Shown piece after piece: positions 1 to 5,638 of a stretch of DNA of 5,686 nt (the stretch's first letter is position 1; each line of letters opens with the position of its first letter). The DNA comes from an uncultured Eubacteriales bacterium (GTDB lineage Bacteria > Bacillota > Clostridia > Oscillospirales > Oscillospiraceae). The position numbers and the translations under genes are program-made. Where the stretch lies: assembly GCA_900552475.1 (NCBI GenBank), contig USAC01000095.1, positions 1 to 5,686 of the forward strand. Reading direction: 5' to 3'. Below the pieces are notes generated by a model. It was given only the letters and a program-made list of their open reading frames with translations. It was not told where the DNA came from and did no database searches.

Positions 1-3000
1 TGTTCGGCGAAGATCTTCGTCATCTGGTCGGTCAGCTCGTCGATCACGCCCGTCAGCTCGCCCATGGCGCGCTCGACGTCCGTGCGCTGCTCGGAGAGGT
101 AGGTATAGCGCGTGTTCACGCGCTCGAACTCCTCGATCGCGCCGATATTCGGCGTGCCGAGAGCCTTGATATCGCGGGTGAGCTCCGCGATGCGGCGCGT
201 CGCCTTCGGGACGCTCTCCAACTCCACGCGCTGCGCCTGCGCCTCGGAATGGCTCAGCTCATAGCGCTCCCAGAGCCGGTCGAGGATCTGCTTTTCCTCC
301 ATGGCAGAGGCGTTCAGCTTCTGCTCCAGGCGGCTCACCTCGCGCTCGCTGGCGAGCAGCGTGTCGTTTGCCTCGCGGCTCTCGCGCTCGGTCGCGGTGC
401 GCCTGGCCTCGAGCGCCAGCTTCTCCTGTGAGAGCGCGTCGAGCGCCGCCTGCTTCTCCTGCGCCGCGGCGTGCAGCGCCTGCGCCTGCTCCGTGCGGCG
501 CGCAATCTCGGCCTGCGCGTCCTCGTTCGAGCGGCGGAACTTCTCCGCCAGCTCCCCGCGCCCGGCGCGGTCGGCCTCCATATCCGCCCGCAGCGCCGCC
601 AGATCCTCCCGGCTGCGCAGGGCGCTCTCGCGCTCGGCCTGCAGTGCCGCCAGCGCGGATTTATGCTCCGTAATCTTCTGCGACAGGTCGCCGCTGCGCG
701 TCAGCAGCTCCGACTGTCCGGCGAGCTTCTCGCCCGTCTCGGCGCGCAGCGCCTGCACCTCCCGCTCGCAGCGGTCGATCGTCTCCTGCGCACTCTGCGC
801 GCGGGTCCGGTCGGCCGCGGTGCGCGCGGTGATCGTCTCCGCCTCGGCGCGCAGGCTCCCGCAACTCGCCTCCAGGCTCTCGGTCAGCACGTCGTAGTGG
901 TTCTTGCGCCCCTCGAGCGTCAGCATGCGGCTCTCGGCCTGGCGCTGCTGCTCCTTGGCGACGTCGAGCTCATACTGCGCCTTCTTCAGGTCGCGCGCCG
1001 TCTCCGCCGCGCGCTCCTCCGCCTGATGCAGCTGCTGCTCAAGCCCGCCCTGCTTTTCGCGCAGGGCCGCGAGCTCCGTCGCGCGCGACAGGACGCCCGC
1101 GCTGCGGCTGACGCTGCCGCCGGTCATCGAGCCGCCGGCATGGATGACCTGTCCGTCCAGCGTCACGATGCGGAAGCGGTGCCCGTACCGCCGGGCGATG
1201 GCGATGCCGCAGTCGATGTCCTCGACCACGACCGTCCGCCCCAGCAGGTTCTGGAAAATGCCGTCATACTGCCGGTCATAGCGCACAAGGCGGCTCGCGA
1301 TGCCGACAAAGCCCGTCTCCTGCTCCAGTCCCTGCTCGCGCAGGGCATTTCCGCGCACGGTGCTCACCGGGAGGAACGTCGCGCGGCCGCCGTCGCGCTG
1401 CTTTAAGAGCGCGATAGCGCTCTTCGCGTCGCTTTCGCTCCCGACGACGATATTCTGCAGCCCGCCGCCGAGCGCAATCTCCAGCGCGACGGTATAGGCC
1501 GGATCCGTCTCCATCAGGCTCGCCACCGGGCCGCGGATCCCGCGCAGCGCGCCCTTTTCGGCGGCGCGCATCACGAGCTTCACCGCGCGGGAAAAGCCCT
1601 CGTACTCCTTCTCCATCTCGCCGAGCAGGGCGATCCGATCGGTCAGCGTCTTGAGCGCCATCGTCAGCCGCAGCTTCTCCTGCTGCGTCTCGTCGGCGCG
1701 GCGCCTGCGGCCCTCCATGCGCAGGCTGTGCCCCTGAATGATATTCGCGGCGGCCTGCTCGTCCTCCTGCGCCTCGCGCAGGGCATGGCGGTTCTCCTTC
1801 GCTTCGTGCTGCGCCTGCTCCAGCTTTTCCTCCGCTGCAGCGAGCTCCTGCCCGATGGCCGTGCGGCGCGCGAGCGCCGCGTCCATGCCCGCCTGCAGCG
1901 CGGAGAGCTCGGCGCGCGCATCCGCGGCCGCGGACGCGCTGAGCGCTTCCTTCGCGCGGAGCGCTTCCGCCTCCTGCGCGGCGCTGCCCGCCTGCTGCGC
2001 CAGTTCCTGCGCGCCGGCGAGCCATCCGTCAAGCTCCGTCTGCATCTGCTGCGTCTGCCTCTCGATCTCCGCCGCGCGGCGCTCGAGCGCGTCCATCTGG
2101 CTCTGCAGCCCATCGGCGCGGCCCTGCGAATCCTCCATCTCGCGCGCGAGCCGCTCGAGCGACTCCTCGTTGTGCGCGACGCCCGTGCGCAGCACGGCGA
2201 TCTCCGATTCCTGCTCCGCGGCCTGACTCTCGAGCGCGCCCATCTCGCTGCGCAGCCCCTCGGCCCGCACGTCGCACGCGCGCATCTGCTCGGCGCAGTC
2301 CTCCGCCGCGGCATAGACCGCGTCGAGCGCATCCTGCGCCCGGTTCTTGTCCGCCTGCGCCGCCTCGAAGTCCGTGCGCAGCTTCAGCGCGCCGGTCTTG
2401 AGCGCCTGCAGGTTCTCGAGCCAGACGGAAATCTCCAGCACGCGCAGCTCGTCGCGCAGGACGAGGTATTTCTTCGCCGTCTCCGCCTGTCTGCGCAGCG
2501 GCTCGACCTGCAGCTCCAGCTCGGCGATCTTGTCGTTGATGCGCACGAGGTTTTCCTGCGTGCGCTCGAGCTTGCGCTCAGATTCCTCCTTGCGGTGGCG
2601 GTATTTGCTGATGCCCGCCGCCTCCTCAAAGACCTCGCGGCGCTCGCCGCTCTTGACGGACAGGATCTCGTCGATCTTGCCCTGTCCGATGATGGAATAG
2701 CCCTCGCGGCCCATGCCCGTGTCCATGAAGAGCTCGTTGACGTCCTTGAGACGCACCGACTGGCGGTTGATATAGTACTCCGACTCGCCCGAGCGGTAGT
2801 ACCGCCGCGTCACGGCGACCTCCGCCTCGTCGCGGGTGGGAAAAATGTGCTCGGTGTTGTCGATCACGAGCGTCACCTGCGCAAAGCCCATCTGGCTGCG
2901 CTTCTCCGTGCCGCCGAAGATCACGTCCTCCATCTTCGCGCCGCGGAGCTGGCGGCTGTTCTGCTCGCCCATGACCCAGCGGATGGCGTCGGAGATGTTC

Positions 3001-3113
3001 GACTTGCCGGAGCCATTCGGCCCGACGATGGCCGTGATATCCTCGCCGAAGTTGAGAACAGTCTTGTCCGGAAAGGATTTGAATCCCTGGATTTCCAGTG
3101 CCTTCAGGTACAC
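1..3113 (-). CDS. smc: Chromosome segregation ATPase SMC, C-terminus cut off by window edge
   Basis: SMC is the ATPase subunit of the bacterial Smc-ScpAB condensin, which compacts and separates newly replicated chromosomes. The frame is open from a GTG at 3113 to the window edge: 1037 codons, against a usual length of about 1190. Visible landmarks: the N-terminal MYLKALEIQGFKSF signature; Walker A GPNGSGKS at residues 31-38; Arg57, matching the arginine finger of B. subtilis SMC; the Q-loop Gln144 in GQGKIDEILS; a long charged coiled coil at about 170-498; a hinge at about 499-675 with the family signature GGSMTGG at 660-666; the returning coil; and NIGAIEEFE near 989, which normally lies just before the C-terminal head. 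The missing 150 or so residues would carry the ABC signature and Walker B. GTG 3113 is chosen because GAGGTGA lies 5 nt upstream and the protein then begins as SMCs do. The gene is divergent from the next operon and has its own promoter. Confidence 0.97.
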   Translation of the reverse strand, partial: MYLKALEIQGFKSFPDKTVLNFGEDITAIVGPNGSGKSNISDAIRWVMGEQNSRQLRGAKMEDVIFGGTEKRSQMGFAQVTLVIDNTEHIFPTRDEAEVAVTRRYYRSGESEYYINRQSVRLKDVNELFMDTGMGREGYSIIGQGKIDEILSVKSGERREVFEEAAGISKYRHRKEESERKLERTQENLVRINDKIAELELQVEPLRRQAETAKKYLVLRDELRVLEISVWLENLQALKTGALKLRTDFEAAQADKNRAQDALDAVYAAAEDCAEQMRACDVRAEGLRSEMGALESQAAEQESEIAVLRTGVAHNEESLERLAREMEDSQGRADGLQSQMDALERRAAEIERQTQQMQTELDGWLAGAQELAQQAGSAAQEAEALRAKEALSASAAADARAELSALQAGMDAALARRTAIGQELAAAEEKLEQAQHEAKENRHALREAQEDEQAAANIIQGHSLRMEGRRRRADETQQEKLRLTMALKTLTDRIALLGEMEKEYEGFSRAVKLVMRAAEKGALRGIRGPVASLMETDPAYTVALEIALGGGLQNIVVGSESDAKSAIALLKQRDGGRATFLPVSTVRGNALREQGLEQETGFVGIASRLVRYDRQYDGIFQNLLGRTVVVEDIDCGIAIARRYGHRFRIVTLDGQVIHAGGSMTGGSVSRSAGVLSRATELAALREKQGGLEQQLHQAEERAAETARDLKKAQYELDVAKEQQRQAESRMLTLEGRKNHYDVLTESLEASCGSLRAEAETITARTAADRTRAQSAQETIDRCEREVQALRAETGEKLAGQSELLTRSGDLSQKITEHKSALAALQAERESALRSREDLAALRADMEADRAGRGELAEKFRRSNEDAQAEIARRTEQAQALHAAAQEKQAALDALSQEKLALEARRTATERESREANDTLLASEREVSRLEQKLNASAMEEKQILDRLWERYELSHSEAQAQRVELESVPKATRRIAELTRDIKALGTPNIGAIEEFERVNTRYTYLSEQRTDVERAMGELTGVIDELTDQMTKIFAE

Positions 3114-3118
3114 GCACT

Positions 3119-3125
3119 TCACCTC
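3119..3125 (-). promoter_or_regulatory. Ribosome binding site of smc
   Basis: On the minus strand GAGGTGA is a seven-base match to the anti-Shine-Dalgarno complement, 5 nt before GTG 3113. It decides the start between several closely packed GTG codons. A GTG at 3122 is in frame but sits inside the site itself, and a GTG at 3117 is out of frame and gives no SMC sequence. Confidence 0.85.
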
Positions 3126-3146
3126 ATTCCATACGATAACTAATTT

Positions 3147-3175
3147 AGTATAGCAGGCAAGCCGCGTTTTTTCAA
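3147..3175 (-). promoter_or_regulatory. Sigma-A promoter of smc
   Basis: Read on the minus strand: -35 TTGAAA (3175-3170), 17-bp spacer, -10 TATACT (3152-3147) with an extended -10 TG one base upstream (TGCTATACT). The predicted start is near 3140, giving a leader of about 27 nt before the GTG. Spacing and both hexamers are close to consensus, so smc probably starts its own transcript here. Confidence 0.8.
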
Positions 3176-3201
3176 GCGCAAACCGGCCTAAACCGCGGCT
3201 T
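3159..3201. repeat. 8-bp inverted repeat across the smc -35 region
   Basis: AAGCCGCG at 3159-3166 and its exact reverse complement CGCGGCTT at 3194-3201 are separated by 27 bp and flank the smc -35 element. The arms could be paired half-sites for a regulator of smc or a chance GC-rich match. No known operator consensus is recognised. Confidence 0.4.
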
Positions 3202-3208
3202 TTCGCCG

Positions 3209-3226
3209 TTCATAGTTTGTTCATAG
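3209..3226 (+). promoter_or_regulatory. TTCATAG direct repeat, PhoP/OmpR-type site candidate
   Basis: TTCATAG occurs at 3209-3215 and again at 3220-3226, an exact 11-bp period. The core TTCATA-N5-TTCATA fits the B. subtilis PhoP half-site TT(A/C/T)A(C/T)A with its usual spacing near 5 bp. Tandem sites one helical turn apart are typical of OmpR/PhoB-family response regulators. It ends 8 bp before the plus-strand -35, the usual place for an activator. Only two half-sites are present, whereas strong PhoP sites often have four. Confidence 0.4.
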
Positions 3227-3234
3227 GCGCGGAA

Positions 3235-3263
3235 TTGACAGAACGTCCGCACTGTGTTACAAT
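3235..3263 (+). promoter_or_regulatory. Strong sigma-A promoter of the small protein-hydrolase operon
   Basis: -35 TTGACA (3235-3240, perfect consensus), 17-bp spacer, -10 TACAAT (3258-3263, five of six), with an extended -10 TG at 3255-3256. Transcription should begin near 3270, leaving a leader of about 30 nt before ATG 3300. This is the only convincing promoter upstream of both plus-strand genes. Confidence 0.9.
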
Positions 3264-3272
3264 TTGGTTACA
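3256..3272 (-). promoter_or_regulatory. WalR-type box overlapping -10 and start site
   Basis: On the minus strand this reads TGTAAC-CAAAT-TGTAAC, fitting at all twelve specified positions the WalR (YycF) consensus TGT(A/T)A(A/T/C)-N5-TGT(A/T)A(A/T/C) described in B. subtilis and S. aureus. On the plus strand it is GTTACA-N5-GTTACA. It covers the -10 hexamer and the predicted +1, so bound regulator would be expected to block RNA polymerase. WalR controls peptidoglycan hydrolases in Bacillota, and this operon encodes one. Half-site identity and spacing are seen; binding and the sign of regulation are inferred. Confidence 0.5.
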
Positions 3273-3285
3273 TATTTAAATTGTA

Positions 3286-3291
3286 AAGGAG
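3286..3291 (+). promoter_or_regulatory. Ribosome binding site of the 98-residue protein
   Basis: AAGGAG lies 8 nt before ATG 3300. It fixes the start at this ATG rather than the in-frame TTG at 3264, which has no such site and lies before the predicted transcription start. Confidence 0.88.
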
Positions 3292-3299
3292 AGTTTTTC

Positions 3300-3596
3300 A
3301 TGGCAGAAACGAAAAAAGGCGAAGGCCTTGTCTATAAAAACCACCCCCTGCGCCGCGTCGACAATCTGATCTACTACGGCAGCATGGCGGACAAATACAT
3401 TGTCCTGCTCCAGATCCTCGACACGAAGAAAGAGAAGGACATGGACGTGGCGACCCGCGTCTCCGTGCAGCTGCAGCTGACGGATCCGGATCTGAAGTCC
3501 CGCGACCGGGTGGTCAAGAGGTCCGAGAAGGACAATCTCTATGCGGCAATGGACGTCGGCTGTATCTGGCTCGAGCGTGCGCTGTCCGGTAAATAA
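3300..3596 (+). CDS. Uncharacterised 98-residue cytoplasmic protein
   Basis: I do not recognise this family. The ATG start has a good Shine-Dalgarno site and a strong promoter, and the frame ends at TAA 3594-3596, so it is very likely expressed. The product is small, soluble and highly charged (about 18 Lys/Arg and 15 Asp/Glu), with no signal peptide or membrane segment and a single cysteine (Cys88). By eye, residues 33-41 (YIVLLQILD) and 52-61 (TRVSVQLQLT, alternating polar and non-polar) look like beta strands joined by a charged turn KKEKDMD. Residues 76-96 (ending CIWLERALS) look like an amphipathic helix. It is the first gene of a probable two-gene operon with the secreted NlpC/P60 hydrolase 33 nt downstream, and is divergent from smc. 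A link to envelope growth or its control is inferred from position only. Confidence 0.85.
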   Translation: MAETKKGEGLVYKNHPLRRVDNLIYYGSMADKYIVLLQILDTKKEKDMDVATRVSVQLQLTDPDLKSRDRVVKRSEKDNLYAAMDVGCIWLERALSGK

Positions 3597-3615
3597 TCCC
3601 CCCTGCACGAACGAG

Positions 3616-3621
3616 AAAGGA
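3616..3621 (+). promoter_or_regulatory. Ribosome binding site of the NlpC/P60 hydrolase
   Basis: AAAGGA lies 8 nt before ATG 3630, inside the 33-nt gap between the two plus-strand genes. No terminator or promoter is visible in that gap, which supports co-transcription. Confidence 0.8.
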
Positions 3622-3629
3622 AGCACCAC

Positions 3630-5366
3630 ATGAAAACGCCCAGCAGAAAAATTCTGTCCGTGGTTCTGGCCGTGGCCGTGCTGGCGTCCCTGCTGGCGAC
3701 GTCGGTCTTCGCCGGGCAGCGCGCCATCGGTGTCGGCGCCGTCACCGCGGCGCAGAGCACCATGCGCACCGGCCCGGAGTCGGACGCCGCCGAGCTCGCG
3801 CAGCTCACCGCCGGAACGGACGTCGCCGTCCTCGGCCAGAGCGGCGACTGGTACCACATCAATTACAACGATCAATACGGCTACCTCCCCGTCTCCGAGC
3901 TGGAGGTCTCCCCCACCGCCGATGATCTCGAGACGACCGGCTCCGTCACGGCGGGCACCGCCGTCGTGCGCAGCGCGCCCGAGCTGACCGCCGCGGGTAT
4001 CGGCTCCGCCGACCGCTACGTCTCGCTCGAGGTCACGGGCTTCGAGAGCGGCTGGTTCCGCGTCATCTTCGGCGAAAAGGAGGGCTATGTCCGCAGCGAC
4101 GAGCTGACGCTCAACGGCGCGCCCATCCGCGTGGACGATCCCATGACCGAGGAGCAGATCGCGGCCGAGACGTCACTGGAGGACGATCCCGTCGAGCAGG
4201 ACAGCCAGCTCGCCATCATTAACGGCTCCGGCGTGAATCTGCGCGCTGAGATGAGCACCGATTCCGAGGTACTCGCCGAGCTCTCGCGCGGGACGGTTCT
4301 GACCGTGCTCGATGTGTTCGACGGCTGGTATCAGGTGCAGACCGGCGATCTGACCGGCTATGTTGCCTCCGCCTTTGTCACCCTCGCTGAGGGACACGAT
4401 CCCTCACAGCTGCTCACCGAGACACTGCCCGAGTCGAGCACGTCCGTACTCGCGGTGGGTCTTGTCGTCGGCTCCGGCGTGCGCATGCGCAGCGAGCCGA
4501 ACACCGACTGCTCCATCGTCTCCACGCTTGACCGCGGCGCAGCCGTATGTGTGATGGGCGCGGCAGACGGCTGGTACCGCATCGACTACGGCGGCAAGGG
4601 CGGCTACATCGCCGCCGATTACCTCACCGTTTCCGAGGCAACGGAGGGCTTCTCCTGCTACGCGCTCGTGCTGGCCGATTCGCTGAATATGCGTTCCGCG
4701 CCGGATGCCGGCGCCGGACGCGTCACCAGCGTCTCCTCCGGCAGCTATGTGGACGTGAGCGGCTTTGAAAACGGCTGGTTCCACGTCTCCTACAACGGCA
4801 GCACCGGCTTCATGTCCGGCGACTATCTGACGCTCACGGACTCCAAGCCCACGCCCGTCACGACGACTACCTCCGGCAGCTCGTCCTCTTCGAGCAGCAG
4901 CAAGGGCAGCTCGTCCTCTTCGAGCAGCAGCAAGGGCAGCACGTCGCTTCCGAGCGGCGGCTCCGCGGGCCGCGGCAGCGGCACCGGTGCGGATCTCGTT
5001 GCTGAGGGCGAGCGCTATCTCGGCGTCCGCTATGTCTACGGCGGCGCATCCCCCAGCGGGTTCGACTGCTCCGGCTTCACGATGTACGTCTACGCACAGT
5101 TCGGCTACAGCCTGCCCCACGGCGCGAACCGTCAGCTGAGCTACGGTACGCCCATCTCGAAGGGCGATCTCCAGCCGGGCGACCTCGTGTTCTTCTACGG
5201 AACCGACGGCGGCGACAGCTCCTCGGCCTCCCATGTCGGCCTGTATGTCGGCGACGGCACGTTTATCCACGCCTCCTCCGGCTCAAGCCGCTGCGTGAAG
5301 TACTCCTCGCTCTACGAGAGCTACTACACGAACCACTATCTGACCGCCCGCCGCATTGTCGGCTGA
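3630..5366 (+). CDS. Secreted SH3b-repeat NlpC/P60 (C40) cell-wall endopeptidase
   Basis: A 578-residue exported peptidoglycan hydrolase. The signal peptide has basic KTPSRK, a hydrophobic core at 8-24 and likely cleavage after SVFA (residue 28). Five SH3b wall-binding repeats follow, at about 33-93, 104-161, 194-252, 274-334 and 343-402. Each ends with a GW(Y/F)- or DW(Y)-type strand (Trp74, 142, 233, 315, 383) and a GY/GF motif. An acidic spacer (165-192) separates repeats 2 and 3. A Ser/Gly/Thr-rich linker (406-455) leads to the NlpC/P60 domain (457-578). The catalytic residues are visible: Cys480 in GFDCSGF, His535 in SHVGLYVG and His547 in TFIHASS, so it should be active. Family members usually cut gamma-D-Glu-meso-DAP bonds in stem peptides; that specificity is inferred. 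There is no sortase motif or membrane anchor, so wall attachment is probably through SH3b. It lies second in the operon and is followed by a strong terminator. Confidence 0.96.
   Translation: MKTPSRKILSVVLAVAVLASLLATSVFAGQRAIGVGAVTAAQSTMRTGPESDAAELAQLTAGTDVAVLGQSGDWYHINYNDQYGYLPVSELEVSPTADDLETTGSVTAGTAVVRSAPELTAAGIGSADRYVSLEVTGFESGWFRVIFGEKEGYVRSDELTLNGAPIRVDDPMTEEQIAAETSLEDDPVEQDSQLAIINGSGVNLRAEMSTDSEVLAELSRGTVLTVLDVFDGWYQVQTGDLTGYVASAFVTLAEGHDPSQLLTETLPESSTSVLAVGLVVGSGVRMRSEPNTDCSIVSTLDRGAAVCVMGAADGWYRIDYGGKGGYIAADYLTVSEATEGFSCYALVLADSLNMRSAPDAGAGRVTSVSSGSYVDVSGFENGWFHVSYNGSTGFMSGDYLTLTDSKPTPVTTTTSGSSSSSSSSKGSSSSSSSSKGSTSLPSGGSAGRGSGTGADLVAEGERYLGVRYVYGGASPSGFDCSGFTMYVYAQFGYSLPHGANRQLSYGTPISKGDLQPGDLVFFYGTDGGDSSSASHVGLYVGDGTFIHASSGSSRCVKYSSLYESYYTNHYLTARRIVG
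4875..4964 (+). repeat. 30-bp in-frame tandem repeat in the hydrolase linker
   Basis: Two identical 30-bp units (4875-4904 and 4905-4934) each encode Gly, eight Ser and Lys. A third, degenerate unit follows (4935-4964: GSTSLPSGGS). The units mix TCG, TCC, TCT and AGC serine codons yet are identical at every base, which points to recent duplication rather than codon bias. They lengthen the flexible linker between the last SH3b domain and the catalytic domain. Confidence 0.9.
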
Positions 5367-5387
5367 CGAAAACAGCAAATCAGCAGC

Positions 5388-5421
5388 ACTCCCCCGGCCG
5401 TAAGGCCGGGGGAGTTTTTTT
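5388..5421 (+). terminator. Rho-independent terminator of the operon
   Basis: A perfect 12-bp stem ACTCCCCCGGCC / GGCCGGGGGAGT (5388-5399 and 5404-5415) is closed by a GTAA tetraloop of the GNRA type and followed by seven T (5415-5421). It begins 21 nt after the hydrolase stop codon. The other strand has no T tract after the stem, so it works in the plus direction only. Confidence 0.95.
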
Positions 5422-5433
5422 AGTCTCACAGAG

Positions 5434-5455
5434 TTCGCGGCTCGCAAGCCGCGAA
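5434..5455. repeat. Inverted repeat, 9-bp stem
   Basis: TTCGCGGCT (5434-5442) and AGCCGCGAA (5447-5455) form a perfect stem with loop CGCA. It is not a terminator: no T tract follows the stem on either strand. It lies 12 nt after the terminator T tract. Confidence 0.85.
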
Positions 5456-5469
5456 AAAGATCCAATCCG

Positions 5470-5500
5470 TTTTTTGCGGCGGCGTGTACGCCGCAAAAAA
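5470..5500. repeat. Inverted repeat, 12-bp stem with T6/A6 base
   Basis: TTTTTTGCGGCG (5470-5481) pairs with CGCCGCAAAAAA (5489-5500) around a 7-nt loop. T precedes and A follows the GC core, and this holds on both strands, so it is the reverse of a terminator arrangement. Confidence 0.85.
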
Positions 5501-5529
5501 ACACCTTGCGCATAGCGGAGTGTCGCAGG

Positions 5530-5544
5530 CTGGCCAGCGGCCAG
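5530..5544. repeat. Inverted repeat, 6-bp stem
   Basis: CTGGCC and GGCCAG around loop AGC. It sits between the two copies of the imperfect direct repeat GCGCATAGCGGAGTG / GCGCGAAGCGTAGTG. Confidence 0.7.
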
Positions 5545-5570
5545 ACAAGGCGCGAAGCGTAGTGAAACTC

Positions 5571-5600
5571 ATCGCCCAAAGCGCTTGCGCTTTGGGCGAT
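5571..5600. repeat. Perfect 14-bp inverted repeat with 2-nt centre
   Basis: ATCGCCCAAAGCGC (5571-5584), TT, then the exact reverse complement (5587-5600). This is the longest perfect palindrome in the window. A 2-nt loop is strained, so as RNA the top pairs would open. As DNA it could extrude a cruciform or serve as a protein or transposase site. Confidence 0.9.
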
Positions 5601-5610
5601 ATAAACCGCA

Positions 5611-5638
5611 GCGGGGGGGCCCCGCGGGGGCCCCCCGC
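5611..5638. repeat. GC-only near-palindrome of G and C homopolymer runs
   Basis: The run order is GC, G7, C4, GC, G5, C6, GC. GCGGGGGG (5611-5618) pairs with CCCCCCGC (5631-5638), and CCCC (5620-5623) with GGGG (5626-5629), leaving one G/G mismatch. The single-base asymmetry could be real or a homopolymer sequencing error. Confidence 0.75.

Noticed and set aside
471..1406. 311-residue open frame on the plus strand opposite smc
   Set aside because: Antisense shadow of the smc coiled-coil and hinge region, with low-complexity Leu/Arg/Ala composition typical of GC-rich antisense frames.
2626..3117. Minus-strand frame starting at GTG 3117
   Set aside because: It overlaps smc in another frame; only the frame from GTG 3113 gives the SMC N-terminus and Walker A motif.
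1728..3143. 471-residue open frame on the plus strand opposite smc
   Set aside because: It is fully antisense to a clear SMC reading frame, has repetitive Leu/Arg/Ala composition from GC-rich codons, no good ribosome site and no recognisable domain.
3282..3287. Third WalR half-site TGTAAA
   Set aside because: It is out of phase with the 11-bp pair and overlaps the ribosome binding site, so a chance match is likelier.
3264..3299. Upstream TTG start for the 98-residue protein
   Set aside because: It lies just after the -10, before the predicted transcription start, and has no ribosome site; ATG 3300 has AAGGAG 8 nt upstream.
4404..5270. 288-residue minus-strand frame
   Set aside because: Antisense to the hydrolase, whose signal peptide, SH3b repeats and catalytic motifs are unambiguous.
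5470..5500. Bidirectional terminator
   Set aside because: The T run precedes and the A run follows the GC stem on both strands, the opposite of what intrinsic termination needs.
5283..5579. 98-residue minus-strand frame across the terminator and palindromes
   Set aside because: It runs through the intrinsic terminator, three hairpins and the 3' end of the hydrolase; its sequence is explained by inverted repeats and no domain is visible.
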